A DNA stretch of 64,000 nucleotides from Prevotella sp. P5-50 (GCF_002251295.1 NZ_NPJA01000024.1:1-64000), one strand, 5' to 3'. Shown: positions 37,221 to 46,123, numbered from the stretch's first letter. A program made the numbers and translations. Notes: generated by a model from the sequence alone, not told the origin.

Positions 37221-39689
37221 TCAGGCAAGCTTGGCTTTGCTCTCGTCGCTTAGAAATTTGAGTTTACGATAATTGTAAGGTGTAAGGCGTAAGACGTACT
37301 TGCGATAGACCCATTGGTAGAGCATGTTGGCAGTGCCATCGATCGGCATGCCCTGCGACTGCCGTATGATTTCTGCATCGTGCTGGGTGAACTCGTCTGG
37401 CAGCAGCTCCAGCAGGTTGCGGGCACCTGGGCGCACCACTCGCTCACCCTCCTCGTTAGCCTGCTGAATGGCTGCGCCAAAGAACTCCATCTTGCACCAC
37501 ATATCGTACTTCAAGCTCCAGCGCACGAACTCCTCGATTTCCTTCGCCCACTTGTAGTCGTTCATGATGTAGAGCACGCAAGCCTTCAAGTAGGCTATCA
37601 CGTTGGCGCGGAAAGACAGGTTCTCATACACTCGTGACTGCGAGAGGCGGGCGAACTCGGCATTCTCCTCGCTCATCTTCTTGGCCAGCTTGAATGCCTG
37701 TGGGCAGTCAATCGTGCCAGCGGCTCTTGTCAAGCGGTCGATGAATGGTCTCAACTCTTCATCAAAGGCAGCATCGTATGTGCCATACACGGGCATGTCG
37801 GCTCCAATCTCACGCTCAGGGATAGTGCAGAAGTTGATGCGGCTGATTGGGCCATCGGTCAGCACTCGGCTGAAATACTTCTGCCCTTTCTGGATGGTCG
37901 TGGCCGCGTTCCAGTTGAAGCGAATCGTGACTTTCTCCGTCACCGACTGCGTGCCTACTCGCGTCTGTCCATATCGGTTGTCTGGGTCGAAAGCCAAGCA
38001 CATTATCTGGAACTGCTGCTGTCCGCGACCACTGCCGCGCAGGGCATCAAACTGGTCAATCTCGTTCATCTTCGTGTAGAGGAAATGATCGTCGGCTTCG
38101 GCCATGCGCATCACAAAGGCAGGGTTGGTCATATCGGGGTCAACCTCCTGAATCACCAGACCTTCAGGACGCTGCCGCTTGTCCTTGTTCGCTCCTTTCG
38201 AGTTCACCTCTTTCTTCCATTCGGCTTCACGCTTCAGGTTCTCGGCATCGCGAGCGCGAATGTCCTTCATGATGTGGTTGATAGGCTGCGAGACACAGTC
38301 CTTACCAGCACCCGTTCCGGCCATCAGCACGTTCATGAACGTGGCCTCGTGCTTCACATTGTCTATGTAAGGGAAACGGACTTTCCAGAGGTGTGCGCCC
38401 AATGCAGGGAAGATAGCGTGAGCCACTGCGGGTTTATAGACATCGGGGGTCTTGCTCAACAATAAGGCAACGACCTTCGGCAACTTCGTGGGCATCTTGG
38501 GCGGTGTTGTGGGGTACGCAGGCGGCTCGCCTGCAACCTGTGCACTTGCTGCAACCGAAGCCGGTTGTGTACTCTGCAATGCGCTTCCTGCATCCTTTGC
38601 CATCTTTAGCCTCTTCGCCAAGGTCTTGCGCTGAAAAGCACTCAACTTCTGATTCGGGTCATAATACTTCGTGTAGAAGTCCTCAACCAACTGCCGACAG
38701 TCGTTCTCGTTCACAAAGTCGGCCATGCGCACTTGCAGCACACCCAGCAATTCTTCCTTCGTCAGTAACTGCGTAGCCCCAACAGACAGGATGCTTTTCA
38801 GAGCTAGGTGTCGCTTATTACTGCCCTCCACGAGCACATCGGGTGTCAGTTCCGCCTCTTTCATGCAAGCATCAAACACGAACAGCGTACCAGCATCGGC
38901 TGGGTGCGCATCACTTCCGCAAGGTGATCCCTTTAGGGACGTCTCGGATGCGGCCTTGGAGTTGGTATCTGTGGCAGCCGCAACCGAGGCCGACTGCGTA
39001 CCAACTAACTTTCGTCCGTCAACATCCAGCCCTCTTTGCAGATACGCCTCCCTGCGCTCCTCTAACTCTTCCTTAGAAAGAGCCTCCAGCCAATGCTCAG
39101 AGCGATACACCTCTTCGTCGATACCCGTCACATAGATGAACCTTTCGGGTGTAATGCAACTGGGGTCATACAGTTCAGGCATACCCAGTTCTTCGCAGAA
39201 GCCACGTTGCGCCTCCTCAATCGTCATGCCCTTTGGAATGCGGATGTAGATATGCCCTTTCTTCCGAGCCGAATACTCGATGCGCAGCACCATGTCCTGC
39301 CACTCGCTATCCTCATCCTTGTTCACAGCAAGAGCTTTCTCGAAAGCCTCACGCACCTTCGTAGCATCATCCACATCAACGCAAGTCATAAACGTAAAAG
39401 CCTCTGGAATAATCGCGCTCTGCGCCCGATGGTTATCCTTGAACTGAGTGTAGTGCGGACAGATATAAGGCAACTGGTCTTTCTTCTTCTCGTCACCCTG
39501 ACGAATAGCCTCCACCATCTCCTTCAGCCATCCCTCGGAGAGCAGCTTGTCAAGCTGCTCCGAGGTTTGTGTCTCTGCATAGCCGCGCCCTTTCAGTCGC
39601 GGCTGTGCATTTGCTGCTATCACCTTCATCGTGTTATCGTTAAGGTTGTCGCTAAGGTTATCGTTAGCGTTGTTTAGTCGTTGTCCCAT
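37221..39689 (-). CDS. BT4734/VirE-N primase-helicase-like protein
   Basis: 822 aa. The N-terminal third (about 30-220) fits the VirE_N/BT4734 domain, a primase-polymerase-like fold (HYTQFKDNHRAQSAIIPEAF, TCVDVDDATK, GHIYIRIPKGM). A linker rich in Ala/Ser (about 230-400) follows. The C-terminal half has a DUF3987-like ATPase with AGTGAGKDC as an atypical Walker A in which Asp stands in the Ser/Thr position. Found in mobile elements and genomic islands; probable role in replication or mobilisation. Its start overlaps the 145-aa gene by 16 bases. Confidence 0.8.
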   Translation of the reverse strand: MGQRLNNANDNLSDNLNDNTMKVIAANAQPRLKGRGYAETQTSEQLDKLLSEGWLKEMVEAIRQGDEKKKDQLPYICPHYTQFKDNHRAQSAIIPEAFTFMTCVDVDDATKVREAFEKALAVNKDEDSEWQDMVLRIEYSARKKGHIYIRIPKGMTIEEAQRGFCEELGMPELYDPSCITPERFIYVTGIDEEVYRSEHWLEALSKEELEERREAYLQRGLDVDGRKLVGTQSASVAAATDTNSKAASETSLKGSPCGSDAHPADAGTLFVFDACMKEAELTPDVLVEGSNKRHLALKSILSVGATQLLTKEELLGVLQVRMADFVNENDCRQLVEDFYTKYYDPNQKLSAFQRKTLAKRLKMAKDAGSALQSTQPASVAASAQVAGEPPAYPTTPPKMPTKLPKVVALLLSKTPDVYKPAVAHAIFPALGAHLWKVRFPYIDNVKHEATFMNVLMAGTGAGKDCVSQPINHIMKDIRARDAENLKREAEWKKEVNSKGANKDKRQRPEGLVIQEVDPDMTNPAFVMRMAEADDHFLYTKMNEIDQFDALRGSGRGQQQFQIMCLAFDPDNRYGQTRVGTQSVTEKVTIRFNWNAATTIQKGQKYFSRVLTDGPISRINFCTIPEREIGADMPVYGTYDAAFDEELRPFIDRLTRAAGTIDCPQAFKLAKKMSEENAEFARLSQSRVYENLSFRANVIAYLKACVLYIMNDYKWAKEIEEFVRWSLKYDMWCKMEFFGAAIQQANEEGERVVRPGARNLLELLPDEFTQHDAEIIRQSQGMPIDGTANMLYQWVYRKYVLRLTPYNYRKLKFLSDESKAKLA

Positions 39690-40111
39690 ACCGTCACCTC
39701 CTTTCTGCTGTTAAGGTAAGCCATCACCTCCTCGCTCTCCTGATAGAAGAGGCTCTTCATCAGTGCCAGCCCATAACGGCGTGGAAATCTGAACTCCACC
39801 TTCAAACATCCTCGCTGTCCGTGGTTCATCTCTCGTGTCCGCTTCACGTCGGCATGAGCCGTCTGAAACAGCGTCTCGTACTTCGGCCCGTTCATGCCGT
39901 CTCGGAATCGCTTCACTCTCGTGCGACCATCCTCGTCCACCTCAATGCCGCCACGGTATCGGACAAGGCCTTTGCCGTCAGCCGTCACGGGAGCCTTCGA
40001 GTCCTCCCACGAGCATGGATAGATATTGATGTCGCCGTTGGCCATAAAACTTGTCTGTGTGTCCATCTGGACGTTCTGCAAAATGTTCTGCTTAAAATTC
40101 TTCTGTGTCAT
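39674..40111 (-). CDS. Hypothetical protein, 145 aa, in accessory island
   Basis: No recognisable domain. Basic and polar, with a GGIEVDEDGRTRVKRFRDG stretch and a C-terminal YQESEEVMAYLNSRKEVTVW. No signal peptide. Overlaps the BT4734-like start by 16 bases, so the two are likely coupled in translation; the OB-fold gene ends 88 bases upstream. A partner of the primase-helicase is a reasonable but untested guess. Confidence 0.6.
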   Translation of the reverse strand: MTQKNFKQNILQNVQMDTQTSFMANGDINIYPCSWEDSKAPVTADGKGLVRYRGGIEVDEDGRTRVKRFRDGMNGPKYETLFQTAHADVKRTREMNHGQRGCLKVEFRFPRRYGLALMKSLFYQESEEVMAYLNSRKEVTVWDND

Positions 40112-40199
40112 TGTTGTGAGTTGTTTGCGAGAAGAAGGTCAGATTCTTTGCGCATTTACCCGGGAACATCCTCCTCACTTCAACTCAGGTTAATAATGT

Positions 40200-40481
40200 T
40201 TATCTGTTGACTTTGATTAAGTCCGTCACCACGATGTCTTGAAACATCTGTCCGTTATACTCCCGTGTTGTGAATCGCATCGTGGCTATCACGATGTCGT
40301 TCTCATAGAACTGGCACACAGCCAGATTTCCCAAAGCCGCCACAACATACTGGTTCTCGTACTTGCCGCCCACCTCCTGAAGCACCAGGTTGCGCTTGGC
40401 CATCTGTCCGTTTTCGGACTTCTCGCTCTTCACCGTGAACTGCTCACCGCACTTCACCACTCTCATAATTTTTGTTTCCAT
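40200..40481 (-). CDS. DUF3127-like OB-fold protein
   Basis: 93 aa from the ATG at 40481. A longer frame opens at 40544, but that ATG lies at the expected transcription start right next to a TATCTTTG box (40546-40553), so the internal METKIMRVV start is preferred. The product reads as a small beta barrel (FTVKSEKSENGQMAKRNLVL, FTTREYNGQMFQDIVV), close to the DUF3127 proteins that resemble single-stranded DNA-binding proteins. Possible accessory to the primase-helicase gene downstream. Confidence 0.65.
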   Translation of the reverse strand: METKIMRVVKCGEQFTVKSEKSENGQMAKRNLVLQEVGGKYENQYVVAALGNLAVCQFYENDIVIATMRFTTREYNGQMFQDIVVTDLIKVNR

Positions 40482-40545
40482 TTGTCTTTTGCTGCCATCC
40501 GCTGCCCGAAGCCTCACCATGAGACATCTTCGTCGGATTGACATT

Positions 40546-40553
40546 GCAAAGAT
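40546..40553 (-). promoter_or_regulatory. -7 box inside the island
   Basis: TATCTTTG on the minus strand, immediately after the terminator at 40562-40595. It makes the OB-fold/145-aa/BT4734/DUF5675 genes a separate unit from the restriction-linked genes upstream. Confidence 0.65.
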
Positions 40554-40561
40554 ACAGACAT

Positions 40562-40595
40562 AAAAAATCCCGACTCAGAAAAAATCCGAGTCGGG
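40562..40595 (-). terminator. Terminator of the three-gene unknown set
   Basis: CCCGACTC/GAGTCGGG stem (40569-40595) with an 11-base loop, then ATTTTTT on the minus strand. Confidence 0.8.
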
Positions 40596-40629
40596 AATTG
40601 TTATTGGAATTTTGGAATTGTTATTGGAA
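40594..40629. repeat. Direct repeat of 16 bases, period 20
   Basis: GGAATTGTTATTGGAA occurs at 40594-40609 and 40614-40629, between the 176-aa gene stop and its terminator. Function unknown. Confidence 0.7.
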
Positions 40630-40635
40630 CTGCCC

Positions 40636-41166
40636 TCAGCTCTTAATGCCGAGTTTCAGCATCAGGAACTCCGCCACCACATACTGTTGCCTATAGTTAT
40701 CGCTCTTGTCTTTCTGCGTAACCCAAACCGACGGTGAACAGGTTGCTATGAGCGGAACCTCCTTTGATGCCGCACTCAATGAGTCATAGGTTAGCCGACG
40801 TTTATCATCTACACTGCCAAGCTCAAGTTCGGTCATCTTGGTAACAAAGGAGGTCATCTGTGCAGGATAATTGCAGAATTCCTTCAGCACTTTATACACT
40901 GCCCACCATTGCTTTTTATTTGAAAACACGAGGCCATCCCCCTCCTTGGCTTTCAGCAATTCCTCAACGGCAGCCTTTATATTCTTGTCCGACTGTGTCT
41001 GTGGAGCAGTTTTCGCGCCGTTGTTTATCTGAATGCCGATGCCGCCCTGCTCCACGTTGCCAATCTCGTTCTCAACAACTTTCACGCCTACAACATCGCC
41101 TTTGAAATTGCTCAGGTCGAAGCCTTCGACAGCAGCCTTTATCAGTTCCTTCACATCTATGTCCAT
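40636..41166 (-). CDS. Hypothetical protein, 176 aa, shares a motif with its neighbour
   Basis: Soluble, no known domain recognised. Residues about 30-48 read VENEIGNVEQGGIGIQ, nearly the same as VESEIQNVERGGIGVN near the C-terminus of the 253-aa protein encoded just upstream. The rest is helical, with conserved-looking NKKQWWAVYKVLKEF and a C-terminal YVVAEFLMLKLGI. The gene starts 5 bases after the 253-aa stop and ends before a strong terminator. Confidence 0.65.
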   Translation of the reverse strand: MDIDVKELIKAAVEGFDLSNFKGDVVGVKVVENEIGNVEQGGIGIQINNGAKTAPQTQSDKNIKAAVEELLKAKEGDGLVFSNKKQWWAVYKVLKEFCNYPAQMTSFVTKMTELELGSVDDKRRLTYDSLSAASKEVPLIATCSPSVWVTQKDKSDNYRQQYVVAEFLMLKLGIKS

Positions 41167-41171
41167 ACTTA

Positions 41172-41933
41172 TTACCTATTTTGATATTCCTTGTTTACGC
41201 CAATGCCGCCTCTCTCGACGTTCTGTATTTCGCTCTCCACGTGCTTCACAGCCACATACTCTTTTACGTCCAGAAGTGTGGTGGTCTTGATGCCCAGTTT
41301 GTCGAACAGCGCTATCAGCTCCTTGTCGTAGGCATGGCCGTGGTCAATGTTGTAGCGAGCCAAAAAGAGCAGTTGCCCCTTGATGGCATCCTTGTCCATC
41401 TGGTCGGAATAGTTCACGAAGTCGGCAAACAGCTGCCTGATTTTCTCTGAGCCGCCACCCATTCGTTCTATTTCCTTCAACTCATAGTTCAGCAAGTCCG
41501 TTTTCTTCCCCTCCATCCATCTGGCATCCTCCTTGGCGGTCATCTGCTCAACGAGAGGCCAAAGGAGGGCGTTTCCGTCAAGGCGCTCAAAGATGCGGAA
41601 GATGATTCCCCTGATGTCGATGCCAACAGTTTGCTTTGCTCGTGCCTGTAGCTGAGCCGTGGCCACAGCCAATATGATGGCTGCATCATTCTCATCCTGC
41701 GCTTCATCCTCCAAATCGTCAATCTCCTCATCCAGTCCCTCTGCTGCATCAGGCAGGGCAAACAATGACTCACAGAAATTCTGGGCGGCGAGGAACACCT
41801 CTACTGCCGACAACCCAGTTTCCCCGTCACGTTTCATCTGGCGCAAAGCCTCATGGCTCAGGATGTACACTACATCCGTGAGTAGTTGCCGCCGAGCTAG
41901 GCTCTGTTGCTGTCTGTCGAGTGTCACTATCAT
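41172..41933 (-). CDS. Hypothetical protein, 253 aa
   Basis: Helical soluble protein. N-terminal RQQQSLARRQLLTDVVYILS, an acidic stretch (DLEDEAQDEND) near 72-82, and a C-terminal VESEIQNVERGGIGVN motif repeated in the 176-aa neighbour. No enzyme motif seen. The start overlaps the 329-aa gene stop (ATGA). The three genes are thus a coupled cassette downstream of the restriction-modification pair. Confidence 0.65.
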   Translation of the reverse strand: MIVTLDRQQQSLARRQLLTDVVYILSHEALRQMKRDGETGLSAVEVFLAAQNFCESLFALPDAAEGLDEEIDDLEDEAQDENDAAIILAVATAQLQARAKQTVGIDIRGIIFRIFERLDGNALLWPLVEQMTAKEDARWMEGKKTDLLNYELKEIERMGGGSEKIRQLFADFVNYSDQMDKDAIKGQLLFLARYNIDHGHAYDKELIALFDKLGIKTTTLLDVKEYVAVKHVESEIQNVERGGIGVNKEYQNR

Positions 41934-42919
41934 GCTGCCTGTTCCTCCCCTTCGCCTGTTGCCTCGTGCTTCATCGAGTTCATCAGCTCCACAATCTGCT
42001 CTTCAGCCCTTAGGCGGTCTTCAGGCTCTATCTTGCTGCCATCCTTGCGCGTCTGATTGAACAGCATCTCCAGATACGCTTCGTTAAACTCATGACTCAC
42101 AATCTTGTCCGTGTTTTCATCATCACTGTCAATGAAGCAGCGGAATGTGCCGCCATCGTTTGTCACCAGTTCTATAGGCTCGTCCACAGCCTCGGCAAAT
42201 GTCAGCAGGTTGCGCATGAAAACACTGCTCTTGTCGACATAGAGTGCAGCTTTCTTCTGCTCAGGCATCACCGTGTAGTGCCCCTTGTACTTCGCTTGCT
42301 TTTGGGCATACAGCACCTCCAGCAGCGAGCCCATCAGCGTATCATCGTAGTAGTCGCGCTTCTTGTCCTTTAGAGCCTGCACCTTCCTAAGAATCTCGTC
42401 ACGCTCCATTTCTGGCACTCCGAAGCGCATCTGCTGGGCGTGCTCCTGCTGACGCTCCCATACCTCGAACAGGTCTTTCGGATAGTAGTCGGGCACAACC
42501 TCAAAGCCGTAGCAATGCTCCTTGAACAACTGCTGGTCGATGCAGAAGCTCATGATCTTGGCCACCTTGTGCGTATTGCTGAATGCCCGTTTTCGTTTCT
42601 GGATGGCCACGGTGCGCAGATTCTCCCGATTGTCGATGATGACAAAGCATGATGGCTCGTCCTTGGCCATCGCTGGTTCAAAGTCGCGCTCCACGGGTAT
42701 GTCGATATCGTTGGCAAAGCGCATCACCGTGATGTCATGTGCTGTGGTGAGGTGATACACACGGTGCTTATACACCTTGCGGTCAGTACCTTCACCCAGA
42801 AAGAACTCGATGCCCTCATCACGCTCGAAGAGCAATCCGAGATGCTTCTGCCGTTCTTCCCATTCATAGCAGCCGGCATCATGCTTGTACTTGATGTAAT
42901 ATTGTGCGAAGCGAGACAT
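41930..42919 (-). CDS. Hypothetical protein, 329 aa, linked to restriction-modification
   Basis: Soluble protein with no domain I can name. Residues about 45-165 form an alternating strand-helix region with CFVIIDNRENLRTVAIQKRK; the C-terminus is acidic and helical. First of three overlapping genes, 122 bases after the endonuclease gene. Position next to an R-M pair makes a defence or control role possible. Any likeness to phage-exclusion proteins such as RexA is only a hunch for structural comparison. Confidence 0.65.
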   Translation of the reverse strand: MSRFAQYYIKYKHDAGCYEWEERQKHLGLLFERDEGIEFFLGEGTDRKVYKHRVYHLTTAHDITVMRFANDIDIPVERDFEPAMAKDEPSCFVIIDNRENLRTVAIQKRKRAFSNTHKVAKIMSFCIDQQLFKEHCYGFEVVPDYYPKDLFEVWERQQEHAQQMRFGVPEMERDEILRKVQALKDKKRDYYDDTLMGSLLEVLYAQKQAKYKGHYTVMPEQKKAALYVDKSSVFMRNLLTFAEAVDEPIELVTNDGGTFRCFIDSDDENTDKIVSHEFNEAYLEMLFNQTRKDGSKIEPEDRLRAEEQIVELMNSMKHEATGEGEEQAA

Positions 42920-42923
42920 ATTT

Positions 42924-43037
42924 TTACATTTGTTTAATCATACCCTCAACATTTCTTTTCTGAATGGGCCAAACAGGTTGGAGCAACCGCCAGTGAACCA
43001 TTTCGACGGAATATGTATAGTGGATGTTTTGCTGCAT
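42924..43037 (-). CDS. Possible 37-aa micro-ORF
   Basis: ATG at 43037, 4 bases after the endonuclease stop, gives a 37-aa frame (MQQNIHYTYSVEMVHWRLL then QPVWPIQKRNVEG) ending 4 bases before the 329-aa start. It would keep translation continuous between the two genes. No family; could be chance. Confidence 0.25.
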   Translation of the reverse strand: MQQNIHYTYSVEMVHWRLLQPVWPIQKRNVEGMIKQM

Positions 43038-43041
43038 GCCG

Positions 43042-44238
43042 TCAAAACAATATATAGTGTTTGGGCAGGTGTTCCTGCTTTTGTCTGACAAGACTGATGA
43101 ATCTCTTGAGGTCGCTGATTTCGCTCTGATATTCCTGCGGGAAACTGGCAATGTACTTGTGGGGAACGACGAGCGTCAGGCGAGAGTCATGCATCTCTTT
43201 CAGTTGGTTTTTGGAGATTCCTTGCTGGAGCGTGAAGAGATATTTCACATCCACACGGTCGGCCTCGGTCAATACCTGCCGCCATCGGTCTTTGCAGGTG
43301 GTCTTTGCGCCAAGCACTATCAAATCGTCAGCTGGGAATTGCATATTGTGATAGCACTCGCCGTTGGGAAACAGGAAGTCAGGTTTCTTGTTGTCTTCTG
43401 TGATGGCTTGCTCCTCAAACACAAGCTCGTTATGTGTAAAAATGTCGGCTAAATGGTGTTCGAGCGACTTTCCTGCACGAGATTTCCGGCGGTTCAGTAC
43501 TTCGTTGGCAGTCTGCACGAAAGCCTCGATACTGCCGAATGGCTTGCTGATAACGTCGGCATAGACCTTTTCTTCCATGCACTTGAAGAGGCGGTATTCT
43601 GTGTCCACCCAATTCAGCAGCACTTCGTCAGGTTTGTTGCGAAGAGCGTTTTCAGCGATGCCATAAGCATTGTTGTAACAATCTCTGGCCCCTTGTGCCA
43701 TCTGTCGGGTTTCTGGAAAGTTGTTGAACTGTGCGACGAAACTCTGCAAAAGTTGAGCTATCTTCTCGTCGGGTTTTACGCTTCCATCGATGTCTATGAG
43801 TTGGTTGGTCTCGTCTGGGGCAAGATTGAAATAGGCAAAGAACTCGTCAATGTCCTCATCGGAACTCAGCACATAGCCAGCATAATCCTCTTCGGTGAAC
43901 TTAGCGATGATGAGCAGGTCGCCCACGTTTTCATCCTGCAAGAATGGGAAGTTGCGACCAAAGCGTGTGATGCGGTATTCGTTGCGTGTTCGCTGCCCAT
44001 AATACTTCATGCAGCTTTCAGTCGTGAAATCGTCCTGCCACTTTATCTGCACAGTCTTTTCCTTGTTCTCGCCCTTGCGTCCTGGCTCGTCGAAAAGCAA
44101 AGCCGATGCGCACTTGGGAATGTAGAAACCTGCCTGATGGCTCCCTGTAGTGCCAGTGTCATTGCCTGTGATGAATCGACACCAGGCGGCTCGCGACTGC
44201 CGCACGCTCTGAATCGCTGCGTTAGATATTTCGCTCAT
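43042..44238 (-). CDS. Type II restriction endonuclease, EcoRII family
   Basis: 398 aa. The N-terminal effector/DNA-binding region has TGSHQAGFYIP (31-41), a hallmark of EcoRII-N. The catalytic C-terminal domain has KPDFLFPNGE (near 285-293) and LGAKTTCKDRWRQ (309-321), then LFTLQQGIS and LVVPHKYI, as in EcoRII-C. The relatives cut CCWGG or CCNGG sites, so a similar site is likely but not proved. The start overlaps the methyltransferase gene by 17 bases, giving the methylase-first order usual for safe establishment. Confidence 0.93.
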   Translation of the reverse strand: MSEISNAAIQSVRQSRAAWCRFITGNDTGTTGSHQAGFYIPKCASALLFDEPGRKGENKEKTVQIKWQDDFTTESCMKYYGQRTRNEYRITRFGRNFPFLQDENVGDLLIIAKFTEEDYAGYVLSSDEDIDEFFAYFNLAPDETNQLIDIDGSVKPDEKIAQLLQSFVAQFNNFPETRQMAQGARDCYNNAYGIAENALRNKPDEVLLNWVDTEYRLFKCMEEKVYADVISKPFGSIEAFVQTANEVLNRRKSRAGKSLEHHLADIFTHNELVFEEQAITEDNKKPDFLFPNGECYHNMQFPADDLIVLGAKTTCKDRWRQVLTEADRVDVKYLFTLQQGISKNQLKEMHDSRLTLVVPHKYIASFPQEYQSEISDLKRFISLVRQKQEHLPKHYILF

Positions 44239-45553
44239 ATTCGTTGATAGTTCTTATGATTTGTTCTGAAACTGCGGTGATAAGCGGCACGATGACGGAG
44301 TTTCCGCACTGGCGGTATGCCTGAACATCGGAAACTTGGTCGAGCCTATAGTTATCGGGATAGCCCATCAGTCGGGCACATTCCCTTGGGGAGAGTTTGC
44401 GAGGATTCACGCCCTCGCCTTGCGGAATAAGGATTTCCGAACCGTCCTTGTAATAGCGTGCGCTGAGCGTGCGGCTGATTCCGTTGAGGTCTACGAGGCC
44501 GAAACCGAAGCCATTGCCCTTTGCCTTGTGCTTCTCTGCGTATGTCTGGAGGTACAACCAGAGTTTATCGCTCAAAGTGTATTTCGGATCAATGTTCGGG
44601 TCAAGTATCTCTTGTATTGCCCTTGTCGCCTCATGCTGTTCAGGGAACGTGAACTGTTCCTCTCCGTGGAAATGATTGCGGTCGAAGCCGACAATCATGA
44701 TACGCTCGCGATGCTGTGGTACATAGGTCTGACCATCCATCACCTGATAGTGGACGGAGTAGTTCAATTCCTCCAGCGTCTCACGGATTACGCGGAACGT
44801 TTTTCCTTTGTCATGCGAGGTGAGGTTCTTGACGTTCTCCAGAAAGAAAGCCTTGGGGCGATGGCGGTTGATGATGTCGGCCACATCGAAGAACAAAGTT
44901 CCTTGTGTCTTATCTTTGAAGCCCGTCTCGCGTCCAAGACTCTTTTTCTTCGATACGCCAGCGATAGAGAATGGCTGACACGGGAAGCCCGCGCATAGAA
45001 TATCGAATTGCTGAGGGATATAATTCTTTGTTGCCTCTTTAGTGATGTCGCCAAACGGCATCTCGCCAAAGTTGGCAAGATAGGTCTTTTGGGCGTACTT
45101 GTTCCACTCAGATGAAAACACGCACTTGCCTCCCTGCGCTTGCATCGCCAAGCGGAAGCCTCCCATGCCAGCGAACAAATCTATGAACGTAAAACGCGGC
45201 TGTTCTGGGTCAGGAAATGGTACTTGAAAGAAATCTGCAAACAGGTTGTATTCTGCGGGATTTTCTGCCGCCATCCAAGCCAATTCCTCCGTCGGCTCAA
45301 AATCGAGGTTTGGTTGCTGGCTCTTCTTACGCTCCAAGAATTCAAGTATTGCGGCCACGACTTCCTCTCGCTGTTCGCGTGCCTCAATGTCGTTGCCCTC
45401 GATGCCTCCGTTATGCAGATAGTGGCTCAGCACCGCCATCTGGTTCTCATAGCTCGTCTCGCCATATATCCGTACGTTCATGCCGTTCTGCTCACCCTCT
45501 TCTTCAGGGAAGTCGGCCAATCTTATATCTTGTATTTGCTTCTTCTTTGCCAT
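44222..45553 (-). CDS. dcm: DNA (cytosine-5) methyltransferase, Dcm/M.EcoRII type
   Basis: 443 aa. Motif I DLFAGMGGFRLA (125-136), motif IV GFPCQPFS with catalytic Cys near 192, motif VI ENVKNL (239-), motif VIII QHRERIMIVG, and the late motif X CGNSVIVPL. About 118 residues precede motif I, including a helical N-terminal region like that of M.EcoRII. Protects the sites cut by the overlapping endonuclease. It lies 41 bases after the 125-aa gene. Confidence 0.95.
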   Translation of the reverse strand: MAKKKQIQDIRLADFPEEEGEQNGMNVRIYGETSYENQMAVLSHYLHNGGIEGNDIEAREQREEVVAAILEFLERKKSQQPNLDFEPTEELAWMAAENPAEYNLFADFFQVPFPDPEQPRFTFIDLFAGMGGFRLAMQAQGGKCVFSSEWNKYAQKTYLANFGEMPFGDITKEATKNYIPQQFDILCAGFPCQPFSIAGVSKKKSLGRETGFKDKTQGTLFFDVADIINRHRPKAFFLENVKNLTSHDKGKTFRVIRETLEELNYSVHYQVMDGQTYVPQHRERIMIVGFDRNHFHGEEQFTFPEQHEATRAIQEILDPNIDPKYTLSDKLWLYLQTYAEKHKAKGNGFGFGLVDLNGISRTLSARYYKDGSEILIPQGEGVNPRKLSPRECARLMGYPDNYRLDQVSDVQAYRQCGNSVIVPLITAVSEQIIRTINEYERNI

Positions 45554-45593
45554 TGTTGGTTGTCGTTTGATTGTAGTTTTTCTGTATTGTTAA

Positions 45594-45971
45594 CTACGAT
45601 ACGTTCCATTCCCAATTGTTCATTTCGGAGCTACCCAATTTGAATCTTTCAAGAAAATTGTTGTACGCCTTGCGGATGCTTTTTCGCATGTATGCTTGCG
45701 GTACACTTGACAGAACCTGCGTAAATCCGTCATCAGATACAATTTCAAAGTTGAAGTTGCTCCAATCATAGAACACGGAGTCAGCATTCATCGTTCCCAT
45801 TGCGCTGACGATGATTTCGTATTGCTTCTTGTATATATCATGCTCTGCTACATGGAAAACGTTGCCGTCATCGTCAACGTCATCGAACGCATCAATGTCA
45901 AGCCATTCTTCCAAGTCGAACAGCTCTTTCCTTGTTCCGTACCATTCATCAAGCAGCACTTCTGTATTCAT
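45594..45971 (-). CDS. Hypothetical acidic protein, 125 aa
   Basis: Acidic N-terminus (DLEEWLDIDAFDDVDDDG), aromatic-rich centre (FYDWSNFNFEIVSDDGF) and a basic C-terminus (RKAYNNFLERFKLGSS). Not recognised as a controller (C) protein; no helix-turn-helix seen. Acidity and place upstream of the methyltransferase could suit a DNA mimic or regulator, but this is speculation. Second in the R-M operon. Confidence 0.6.
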   Translation of the reverse strand: MNTEVLLDEWYGTRKELFDLEEWLDIDAFDDVDDDGNVFHVAEHDIYKKQYEIIVSAMGTMNADSVFYDWSNFNFEIVSDDGFTQVLSSVPQAYMRKSIRKAYNNFLERFKLGSSEMNNWEWNVS

Positions 45972-45992
45972 CGTTTATCAATTCTTTCGTTT

Positions 45993-46103
45993 CTATATTG
46001 TCGCCCTGCCGCTCATAGCCGAGTGTGCCTTTGTAGGCCATGCGCGTCCAATGCCGCCGCCCATCGCCAACAGTTCGTCCTCTTTGATGTCTATGCCGTA
46101 CAT
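45993..46103 (-). CDS. Possible leader ORF of the R-M operon, 36 aa
   Basis: The first ATG (46103) after the promoter opens a 36-aa frame (MYGIDIKEDELLAMGGGIGR then AWPTKAHSAMSG). It ends 21 bases before the 125-aa start. An alternative overlapping frame, from an ATG about 46044, reads MAYKGTLGYERQGDN and continues past the 125-aa start. Either or neither may be translated. Confidence 0.35.
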   Translation of the reverse strand: MYGIDIKEDELLAMGGGIGRAWPTKAHSAMSGRATI

Positions 46104-46123
46104 ATGTTCAGTCAATATGTCTG

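Noticed and set aside
43042-45553. CCWGG depletion as proof of R-M specificity
   Set aside because: CCTGG sites are present in the window (for example near 2142), and no reliable count was made, so nothing can be claimed.
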